Shown here one piece after another: positions 57,497-64,000 of a stretch of DNA of 64,000 nt; within the stretch, counting starts at the first letter, position 1; every line of letters begins with the position of its first letter. A program made the translations under genes and the position numbers. The stretch spans positions 33,374-97,373 of the forward strand of contig JAOLBK010000009.1 in NCBI GenBank assembly GCA_028339155.1. The letters are read 5' to 3'. This stretch comes from Litorivicinus sp. GTDB taxonomy: Bacteria > Pseudomonadota > Gammaproteobacteria > Pseudomonadales > Litorivicinaceae. The notes beneath the pieces are model-generated. The model saw only the letters and a program-made list of their open reading frames with translations. It did no database searches and was not told the DNA's origin.

Positions 57497-58441
57497 TTAA
57501 TTCCTGACTTTAGTCCAAATGAAACCCCAGGCAGCTAAAGCGACGCCCAGCGCAAGTGGCAAATTCACTGAAATATTGGCGAGTGACTGCAATTTCATCT
57601 CATTAACCCGATCCAAAACCTTAAAAAGCATCGGTGCTGCCGGCAAAGGTCCATCAAAACCGAGGCGTAATAATGCGCTCTTTTCACGCCTAATTAGATG
57701 TTCAAGGATTTGAGAAAATGCTATCAATACGACAAGCGGTTCTTGCTTAGCGAATCTTTTAATCAATTGTTGCGGATCAACACCGTCCCGAACCTGATGC
57801 AATACATCAAGAACAGATTTCGCTAACTCAAATCGATCGCGTTCATCAATTATCGCCATTGGCTCAGACAGCAGTAGCGCTCCCAGATACATATCAGACA
57901 CATCTAGATTTCGATGAAGAGCTTCAGTCTCAAAAAATTCAGGGGACGGTGGCCTTACACGAATCATTCGGAGTCGACTAATCAATGTCGGCAGTAATTT
58001 TCCAGGCAAAGCCGTTTGGAAGACGAAAAACGTTCCAGCCGGTGGCTCTTCAACAATTTTTAATAATGCATTAGTCGAGGACACATTTAATGCGTCTGCT
58101 GGAACTATAGTTATAACTCGATGACCACCCAGTGAACCTGTTGTTTGGGCTGTTTCAATCATGCCACGAATAGAATCTACTTTGATCATTCCGGCCGCAC
58201 CCTCAGGACTCAGAACCGTCAGATCTTGATGTGTGCCGGATCGATAAAAATGACAGCCGTCACAACTTGAACAAGCCAAACCATTAATCGGTTGCAAACA
58301 GAGTAGAAATCCAACTAATTGGTCATGCAGTGGTGCGACATTGACTCCAACTGGGTGAACTAGACACCAAGCTTGCGGCCGATGATCACCGAGAAGACCC
58401 TGCCGAATTTCCTTCCAAGCTGCCGTTAATTCGGGCGACAT
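57497..58441 (-). CDS. holB: DNA polymerase III subunit delta'
   Basis: A 314-residue clamp-loader subunit. The zinc cysteines CSSCDGC followed by H...RSGTHQDL are near residues 55-75, and [14 protein letters not shown] is the conserved sensor-like segment. Wider AAA+ fold; no Walker A in delta'. The frame opens upstream to 58453; ATG 58441 (MSPELTAAW) is preferred. Overlaps tmk by 16 bases. Confidence 0.9.
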   Translation of the reverse strand: MSPELTAAWKEIRQGLLGDHRPQAWCLVHPVGVNVAPLHDQLVGFLLCLQPINGLACSSCDGCHFYRSGTHQDLTVLSPEGAAGMIKVDSIRGMIETAQTTGSLGGHRVITIVPADALNVSSTNALLKIVEEPPAGTFFVFQTALPGKLLPTLISRLRMIRVRPPSPEFFETEALHRNLDVSDMYLGALLLSEPMAIIDERDRFELAKSVLDVLHQVRDGVDPQQLIKRFAKQEPLVVLIAFSQILEHLIRREKSALLRLGFDGPLPAAPMLFKVLDRVNEMKLQSLANISVNLPLALGVALAAWGFIWTKVRN

Positions 58442-59073
58442 GAGAAACCCCAACGGCTCATTAATTTTTTATACATTGCATCCGTAACAGATTCCATATC
58501 TTGGCTAGCATCAAACCAAAGAACTCGTCGATCATTCGCTTCAGCGATTGCTCGATAACCCCGACGAACACGGTCAAAAAAGGCCCAATCTTCTAATTCA
58601 ATTCGATCAAGATCACCACGCTTTCCTGCTCGCTCCAGACCCACATCAACTGGCACATCGAAAATCAAAGTAGTGTCCGGGCGCAAGTCCCCTTGAACTA
58701 GAGTTTCAAGAGTAGCAATCCATTCCAAGGGAAGAGCCCGCCCCTTTCCCTGATACGCATAGGTAGCATCAGTGAAACGATCACAGACAACCCATAACCC
58801 ATCGGCTAGAGCTGGCAAAATACGCATTTCCAAATGTTGTGCACGTGCTGCAAACATAAGTAACAGCTCAGTTTTCGCCGCCGGGGCTTCGAGGGTATGA
58901 TCCAACAACAACGAACGAATTGCTTCAGCATGAGGCGTACCACCAGGCTCACGAGTTTCAATGAAGGCAATGCCGTTGGCCAACAGCAACTCGCAAAGAG
59001 CCTTCTTCTGCGTGCTTTTTCCAGCGCCTTCAATACCTTCGAGACTAATGAACTGCGGAGTAGGTGATTTCAT
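58426..59073 (-). CDS. tmk: Thymidylate kinase
   Basis: A 215-residue kinase making dTDP. The P-loop [13 protein letters not shown]-type [12 protein letters not shown] and the lid [15 protein letters not shown] are present. Overlaps mltG by four bases and holB by 16, so these genes are translationally coupled in the usual mltG-tmk-holB order. Confidence 0.94.
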   Translation of the reverse strand: MKSPTPQFISLEGIEGAGKSTQKKALCELLLANGIAFIETREPGGTPHAEAIRSLLLDHTLEAPAAKTELLLMFAARAQHLEMRILPALADGLWVVCDRFTDATYAYQGKGRALPLEWIATLETLVQGDLRPDTTLIFDVPVDVGLERAGKRGDLDRIELEDWAFFDRVRRGYRAIAEANDRRVLWFDASQDMESVTDAMYKKLMSRWGFSCRPN

Positions 59074-60053
59074 CGCTTTAGTTGATACTTCCTTACATTC
59101 GCATTGTGTTCTTTGAGAGTTTTAGCAAAAGCGTGACCACCAGAACCATCTGCAACAAAATACAGCGCTCCTGTCATTTTTGGTCGCGCCACTGCATGTA
59201 AAGCTTCAGGACCAACCAATGCGATCGGCGTTGGTGGCAGCCGATCAATCCGATAGGTGTTATACGCTGTTTTTTCACGTAAGTGACGACGAGTCAAGTT
59301 GCCTTTAAAAGCGTGCCCCAGTCCGTAGATCACCGTAGGATCGGTTTGCAACCTCATTCCTCGCTTTAAACGCTCGATCAATACGCCAGCAATTACTGCC
59401 CTCTCGGATGCCAGAGCCGTTTCCTTTTCAACAATGGATGCAAGGATCAGTAACTCGTAAGGTGACTTCAATGCAGTATCAACAATCGGATCTCGATCAA
59501 TCCATGCTTTTTTCAGAGCATCTTCAAGCGCACGATGCATTAACTCAAGGAGTTCATTTCGAGTCATCTGCTGTTGCCAAAGATAGGTTTCTGCCAAAAA
59601 TGCTCCTTCGTTATGAGCAAAGGGGTCCGACAATTTAAGCCACCTTTCCTGCTCAAGGCTAATCGGCCCATCAAGAATTCTAATTCCTCCCAATTGTTCA
59701 AAAAGCAACGCCGACGTAATACCTTCGGGAACGGTGACTCGATTTACCACTGCGTTCCCATCATTTATCGACTTCAGTGCCTCAATTACCGACGACGCTC
59801 GGGGAAAACGATAAAATCCAGCCTGGACATGACTGAAAAAGGGGTAAAGAAAAAATAAAAACTTACGCTCAGTAACTGAGAGATTTGGGGCAAGATCTTT
59901 CAGAACACGAGTCGCTGAAGCCCCGTTTGGTACGATTAAATCAGACCTAGCGACCTGATAAGATAAAATATTTGAGACCCATACCCGCGCACATATGGTC
60001 GCCGTGGTAAGAGCAATACCAATAATCACGGTCAAACGCATAAGCGTTACCAT
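59070..60053 (-). CDS. mltG: Endolytic murein transglycosylase MltG
   Basis: A 327-residue peptidoglycan lytic transglycosylase with a single N-terminal membrane helix (residues about 5-28), a LysM-like segment ([11 protein letters not shown]), and the YceG catalytic part with the conserved [18 protein letters not shown] (catalytic Glu) and [11 protein letters not shown]. pabC, the usual neighbour between fabF and mltG, is not present. Overlaps fabF at its start by one base. Confidence 0.92.
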   Translation of the reverse strand: MVTLMRLTVIIGIALTTATICARVWVSNILSYQVARSDLIVPNGASATRVLKDLAPNLSVTERKFLFFLYPFFSHVQAGFYRFPRASSVIEALKSINDGNAVVNRVTVPEGITSALLFEQLGGIRILDGPISLEQERWLKLSDPFAHNEGAFLAETYLWQQQMTRNELLELMHRALEDALKKAWIDRDPIVDTALKSPYELLILASIVEKETALASERAVIAGVLIERLKRGMRLQTDPTVIYGLGHAFKGNLTRRHLREKTAYNTYRIDRLPPTPIALVGPEALHAVARPKMTGALYFVADGSGGHAFAKTLKEHNANVRKYQLKR

Positions 60054-61291
60054 CAGATCCGCCTGAAGATCAATGTTCCATTGGTTCCGCCGAATCCAAA
60101 ACTATTTGAAAGTACCGTTGAGAACGTGGCTTCCCGGGCCGTATTTGGAACATAGTCTAGCCGACAACCGTCATCGATTTGATCAAGATTAATTGTTGGC
60201 GGTAACACTTGATCTCTTAATGCAAGAATACTAAAACATGCTTCGAGCGCGCCAGCAGCACCAAGTGCATGGCCAGTCATGGACTTGGTCGAACTCACAG
60301 CAACTTTACTTGCATGGGCCCCTAAAAGCCCCTCGATGGCTTGCGATTCGGCAACATCACCAAGCGGTGTTGAGGTACCGTGAGCATTCACGTAATCAAT
60401 ATCTGAGGCATTAAGGCCTGCATCAAGCAGAGCATTAGTCATTGCCGCACGCGCGCCACGACCATCTTCAACCGGCGCTGTCATGTGATGCGCATCGCCG
60501 CTCATGCCGAACCCAATCAACTCAGCTATGATGTTGGCTCCACGAGCTTTCGCGTGCTCGTATTCTTCGAGCACCATCGTGGCAGAGCCATCTGCAAGAA
60601 CAAATCCATCACGGCCTTTATCCCATGGACGACTTGCCTCTTCCGGATGATCGTTGCGCGTAGATAAGGCACGAGCCGCAGAGAATCCTGCTATTCCAAG
60701 TTGCGTTGACGCCTTCTCAGAGCCGCCCGCCACAACAATATCCGCATCACCGTATCCGATCATCCGCCCAGCAAATCCGATGCAATGGGTAGAGGTTGTA
60801 CAGGCTGTTGTAATCGCTATATTGGGGCCCTGAAATCCATATTTGATTGCCAGATTCCCAGCAATCATATTGATAATCGAGCCTGGAACGAAAAATGGTG
60901 AGACTCTACGAGGACCTCGCTCATTTAGTAACAAGGTTGTATTCTCAATCAGCGAAAGCCCGCCAATGCCTGATCCAATCGACACTCCGACCCGAGTAGG
61001 ATCAAAGCGAGATTCCATCAATCCAGATGTTTCAACCGCTTGGATCGCGCTAACCATTCCATATTGAATAAATGGATCCATCTTTCGCGCATCTTTGGTA
61101 GACATGTAATATTCCAAATCGAAGTCAGGCACCAATCCAGCGAACTTGGTTGGATATTCTTCAGTATCGAACTCCGTAATGTGAGAAATTCCGCTTCGCC
61201 CATTCAGAATGGCATTCCATGATTCTTCAACGGTAACCCCACAAGGACTCAACATACCAAGACCCGTGACCACAACGCGACGCTTTGACAT
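60053..61291 (-). CDS. fabF: 3-oxoacyl-ACP synthase II
   Basis: A 412-residue condensing enzyme that elongates acyl-ACP. The Cys-His-His triad is visible as [11 protein letters not shown] (nucleophile Cys), [12 protein letters not shown] and [12 protein letters not shown]. The start [13 protein letters not shown] at 61291 is the family N-terminus; the frame is open to 61318. It follows acpP after a terminator-like hairpin (61315-61339). Confidence 0.95.
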   Translation of the reverse strand: MSKRRVVVTGLGMLSPCGVTVEESWNAILNGRSGISHITEFDTEEYPTKFAGLVPDFDLEYYMSTKDARKMDPFIQYGMVSAIQAVETSGLMESRFDPTRVGVSIGSGIGGLSLIENTTLLLNERGPRRVSPFFVPGSIINMIAGNLAIKYGFQGPNIAITTACTTSTHCIGFAGRMIGYGDADIVVAGGSEKASTQLGIAGFSAARALSTRNDHPEEASRPWDKGRDGFVLADGSATMVLEEYEHAKARGANIIAELIGFGMSGDAHHMTAPVEDGRGARAAMTNALLDAGLNASDIDYVNAHGTSTPLGDVAESQAIEGLLGAHASKVAVSSTKSMTGHALGAAGALEACFSILALRDQVLPPTINLDQIDDGCRLDYVPNTAREATFSTVLSNSFGFGGTNGTLIFRRI

Positions 61292-61314
61292 AGCTACTCT
61301 CTTATCAATCTGAC

Positions 61315-61339
61315 ACAAAAAAGCCGCGCTAAACGCGGC
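61315..61339 (-). terminator. Terminator-like hairpin between acpP and fabF
   Basis: On the minus strand GCCGCG (61339-61334), a 5-base loop and CGCGGC (61328-61323) are followed by T6. It is a good intrinsic terminator placed between acpP and fabF. It would attenuate rather than block fabF, allowing high acpP output. Confidence 0.8.
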
Positions 61340-61374
61340 CCTTTGCTAGTTCTATAGGCGATGACAAGTCCCGA

Positions 61375-61608
61375 CTACAGAGTTGCTTCGATATAGGAAA
61401 CTGCCTGCTGAACAGTTGTAATTTTTTCAGCTTCTTCATCTGGAATTTCCGTTTCAAATTCCTCTTCTAGTGCCATTACTAACTCAACCGTATCAAGTGA
61501 GTCAGCACCAAGGTCATTCACGAAAGATGACTCTATTGTGACCTCTTCTTCTTTCACGCCAAGTTGTTCACATACGATTTTTTTGACGCGCTCTTCGATA
61601 TTACTCAT
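61375..61608 (-). CDS. acpP: Acyl carrier protein
   Basis: A 77-residue acidic carrier. The phosphopantetheine attachment Ser37 is in [18 protein letters not shown]. Highly conserved family; the start [12 protein letters not shown] is usual. AGGAG lies upstream of the ATG. It is separated from fabG by about 96 bases and from fabF by a terminator. Confidence 0.97.
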   Translation of the reverse strand: MSNIEERVKKIVCEQLGVKEEEVTIESSFVNDLGADSLDTVELVMALEEEFETEIPDEEAEKITTVQQAVSYIEATL

Positions 61609-61704
61609 CGCTCAGAATACTCCTAAAGATCTTTGCTGCCACTATTAAGATATGACGTTATTATTACTGATGTCTCAAATAATACAAGCCTCGAGATATC
61701 TAAC

Positions 61705-62427
61705 TTAGGCCATATACATGCCACCATTGACATGTAGGGTCGTTCCGGTGACGTAACTTGCCTCTTTACTTGCAAGAAAAGCCACGGCGCCAGCCACTTC
61801 TTCTGCCGAGCCCAGCCGGCCCAACGGAACTTGCGACAACAATGCTTCTTTCTGCGTTTCGGGAAGCATATGCGTCATATCTGTCTCAATAAAACCAGGC
61901 GCCACGGCATTCACAGTAATTGCGCGGCTACCAAACTCTCGAGCCATGGCTCGAGTCATTCCTTCAACCCCTGCCTTGGAGGCCGCATAATTCACTTGCC
62001 CAGCATTTCCCATGGAACCAACAACTGAACTTATGTTAATGATCCGACCAGACCGCGCCTTCGTCATTGGTCTTATGAATGACGAAACCATAGCGAAAAT
62101 CGATGTTAAATTAGTATCAATAACCTCGCTCCAATCATTTAACTTCATTCGAAGCATCAGCGTATCTTTTGTGATTCCAGCGTTATTCACCAAAACTAAT
62201 GGACTCTTATCAGCTTCGGCCAGCTCCTTGGCAAGCATACTGATTTGACTGGCATTGGTGACGTTTAAAACACGTCCCTCACCTTTCTCACCTAATCGCG
62301 AAGATATCTGCTCTGATCCTGACTGAGATGTGGCGGTTCCAATCACATAAAAACCATCTCGAACTAAGTGTTCTGAGATGGCCTGCCCGATCCCTCTGCT
62401 CGCACCAGTGATCAATGCAATTGTCAT
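61705..62427 (-). CDS. fabG: 3-oxoacyl-ACP reductase
   Basis: A 240-residue SDR reductase of fatty acid synthesis. The NADP loop TGASRGIGQAI, VNNAGITKD, and the catalytic SSVVGSMGNAGQVNYAASKAG (Ser-Tyr-Lys) are present, with VNAVAPGFIETDMT after it. Overlaps fabD by four bases. Confidence 0.95.
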   Translation of the reverse strand: MTIALITGASRGIGQAISEHLVRDGFYVIGTATSQSGSEQISSRLGEKGEGRVLNVTNASQISMLAKELAEADKSPLVLVNNAGITKDTLMLRMKLNDWSEVIDTNLTSIFAMVSSFIRPMTKARSGRIINISSVVGSMGNAGQVNYAASKAGVEGMTRAMAREFGSRAITVNAVAPGFIETDMTHMLPETQKEALLSQVPLGRLGSAEEVAGAVAFLASKEASYVTGTTLHVNGGMYMA

Positions 62428-63371
62428 CCACTGACCCCGACACTTGCCAACGCTTTTTGAAACAAACTTACGTTACCAGTAGGCCAATGCTTCGAACTTA
62501 AATTGATACGTTTACCTAATCCTGACAACACAGAACCCGGCCCAAATTCGCAAGCATGCTCCACACCTAATGCTCCCAAACTCTGGATGATATCAGCCCA
62601 ACGAACCGGCGAAAAAGTTTGTTTTATAAGATGCTTACGAATTACCGAAACATCGGTTTCAGGCTGGATGCTAACATTCTGAATAATAGGCACCGAGGGG
62701 GATTTAAATTCAACGTCTTTCAACACTCGCTCCAATCGATCTGCGGCTGGCCGCATGAGCGTACAATGAAAAGGCGCACTCACAGGTAGCAACAAAGCAC
62801 GCTTTGCGCCTGCCTCCTTGAAGCGCGGCAGGCACGCTTCAACGGCTTCCAAGTGACCTGCGACTACTAACTGACCCGGTGCATTGTAATTAACCGCCTC
62901 TACCACCTGACCCCGAGACAACGATACTTCTTCGCAAATGACCTCAATTTTTCGATCATCAAGCCCAATCACTGCTGCCATTGCTCCAGTGCCTGCCGGA
63001 ACTGCATCCTGCATAAATTGGCCTCGGGAACGCACCAGTCGAACAGCATCAAATAGCGTTATTGCGCCAGCTGCCGTGAGTGCAGTGTATTCACCTAAAC
63101 TATGACCAGCCATAATTGTTGGCTTTTTGCCACCACTACTTAACCAGGCACGAAGTAAAGAAATTCCCGCAGTTAGCATCAATGGCTGTGTGATTTCGGT
63201 GGCGGCCAACCTCTCAGCGGGCCCATCTTTAGCAACTGACCACAAATCATAACCGAGAGAATCGGAGGCTTCAGAAAATGTTTCACCAATTTCCGGATAA
63301 GCCTGAGCCATGTCTGTCAGCATGCCAACGACCTGCGAACCCTGACCCGGGAACAAGGCAATTAGAGCCAT
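62424..63371 (-). CDS. fabD: Malonyl-CoA-ACP transacylase
   Basis: A 315-residue transacylase that loads malonyl units onto ACP. FPGQGSQ near the N-terminus, nucleophile Ser in GHSLGEYTAL, and the catalytic His near VSAPFHC are intact. It follows rpmF by only 5 bases, with no plsX or fabH between, which is unusual for this cluster. Confidence 0.95.
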   Translation of the reverse strand: MALIALFPGQGSQVVGMLTDMAQAYPEIGETFSEASDSLGYDLWSVAKDGPAERLAATEITQPLMLTAGISLLRAWLSSGGKKPTIMAGHSLGEYTALTAAGAITLFDAVRLVRSRGQFMQDAVPAGTGAMAAVIGLDDRKIEVICEEVSLSRGQVVEAVNYNAPGQLVVAGHLEAVEACLPRFKEAGAKRALLLPVSAPFHCTLMRPAADRLERVLKDVEFKSPSVPIIQNVSIQPETDVSVIRKHLIKQTFSPVRWADIIQSLGALGVEHACEFGPGSVLSGLGKRINLSSKHWPTGNVSLFQKALASVGVSG

Positions 63372-63376
63372 CTGAC

Positions 63377-63574
63377 TTATTCGTCGTCTTCGGAAACTTC
63401 CTGCGGAGGCACAACAACTTGTCGACCGCGATAAAATCCGTCTGGACTAATGTGGTGACGGAGATGTACTTCACCGGTCGTAGCATCTGTGGTCAATGTC
63501 GGCCCTGACAAGGCGTCATGCGCACGACGCATGCCACGACGTGAGCGTGATTTTTTGTTCTGCTGAACTGCCAT
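63377..63574 (-). CDS. rpmF: 50S ribosomal protein L32
   Basis: A 65-residue basic protein. [21 protein letters not shown] is the family start and [15 protein letters not shown] follows. No zinc cysteines, so it is the zinc-independent form. AGGGGGATC precedes the ATG. It sits between yceD and fabD. Confidence 0.95.
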   Translation of the reverse strand: MAVQQNKKSRSRRGMRRAHDALSGPTLTTDATTGEVHLRHHISPDGFYRGRQVVVPPQEVSEDDE

Positions 63575-63586
63575 AATGATCCCCCT

Positions 63587-64000
63587 TTAGGGTCTTTTCT
63601 CATTCTTTAAACCAGCGAGCACCGCAAAGGGGCTCTCGTTTTTCAGAGCATCTCCGGGCTCTGAATCCGGTATCCATCCGCTGTCGCACTCATCATGCAT
63701 AGGCATAATCGGCAACAGTAAAACCAATTCATCTTCAATAGCCTGACGTAAAGCCAACTGCCCACTATCAATCAAAATTGGGTCTAATTCCTTTTCCAGG
63801 TTTTGCATCTCCACTTCTGAAAAAACAAGTCCCCACACTATCTCGCCTGCGAGATTAATGCTCATCGGCTTTAGGCAACGCTGACACGTGACTGTCGCAC
63901 TGCAAGCGACATGACCTCTAACTGTTCGCGGCCCGTAAGGCTCACGTGACCCAGCCACCCCATAAGTTCCACCCGGTTCCATAGTCGCCATTTCCGCGAA
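63587..64000 (-). CDS. yceD: YceD/DUF177 protein, partial at the right edge
   Basis: About 137 residues visible, open to the window end on the 5' side. The central VACSATVTCQRCLKPM and LVFSEVEMQNL and a C-terminal FAVLAGLKNEKRP match YceD (DUF177), the usual partner of rpmF, involved in 23S rRNA/ribosome biogenesis. Roughly 30 N-terminal residues lie outside the window. The in-frame ATG at 63991 is probably internal. Confidence 0.88.
   Translation of the reverse strand, partial: FAEMATMEPGGTYGVAGSREPYGPRTVRGHVACSATVTCQRCLKPMSINLAGEIVWGLVFSEVEMQNLEKELDPILIDSGQLALRQAIEDELVLLLPIMPMHDECDSGWIPDSEPGDALKNESPFAVLAGLKNEKRP

Overview
The window is a 64 kb stretch of a gammaproteobacterial chromosome with moderate G+C content (judged by eye, not computed). 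The gene order supports this placement. The block monomeric icd / clpS-clpA / infA / bpt / aat / trxB / ftsK / lolA / crcB / serS / tusBCD-E, with mnmA-hflD-purB-roxA nearby, is the arrangement known from Pseudomonadales/Oceanospirillales relatives. The tRNA genes encode their CCA ends. I cannot name the genus. A marine heterotroph is plausible (inference).

Layout. 1-4.2 kb: dsbB converges on a beta-carbonic anhydrase gene, followed by a two-domain universal stress protein and a SulP anion transporter, possibly an inorganic carbon uptake set. 4.5-9.6 kb: single metabolic genes (sseA-type sulfurtransferase, YgjP-type metallopeptidase, GFA protein, tRNA-Gly, DUF1338 oxygenase, isochorismatase-like hydrolase, TRIC-type channel). 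10-21 kb: loosely packed accessory region with yheS, a 1-Cys peroxiredoxin beside a second beta-carbonic anhydrase, several small membrane proteins, LysE and DoxX proteins, a homocysteine methyltransferase, a secreted ASST-like propeller protein, a DUF1289 mini-gene coupled to another small gene, a degraded HTH fragment and tRNA-Ser. Several of the small genes are below 60 codons.

21-34 kb: cytochrome c, yccA and tusDCBE (sulfur relay for tRNA 2-thiouridine) run toward serS, crcB, lolA and ftsK on the other strand. trxB, aat, bpt and infA follow, then clpA and clpS; aat, bpt, clpS and clpA together form an N-degron pathway. 34-47 kb: monomeric NADP isocitrate dehydrogenase, rluE, mnmA (which uses the Tus sulfur), hflD, purB, the L16 hydroxylase roxA, a GNAT protein, and a minus-strand group (DUF924; sixA, alpha/beta hydrolase, DUF4892), then xthA.

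47-56 kb: a propionyl-CoA/methylmalonyl-CoA cluster (carboxyltransferase, unusually long biotin carboxylase/BCCP, B12-dependent mutase, MeaB, epimerase), which would convert propionyl-CoA to succinyl-CoA. 56-64 kb: MOSC protein, tatD, holB, tmk, mltG, fabF, acpP, fabG, fabD, rpmF, yceD. This is the classic fatty-acid cluster, but plsX, fabH and pabC are missing from their usual positions.

The most striking anomaly is crcB (25225-25746). Its Phe-rich channel motif is replaced by 18 tandem 9-bp units encoding Ala-Phe-Ser, which lengthens the protein by roughly 50 residues without breaking the frame.
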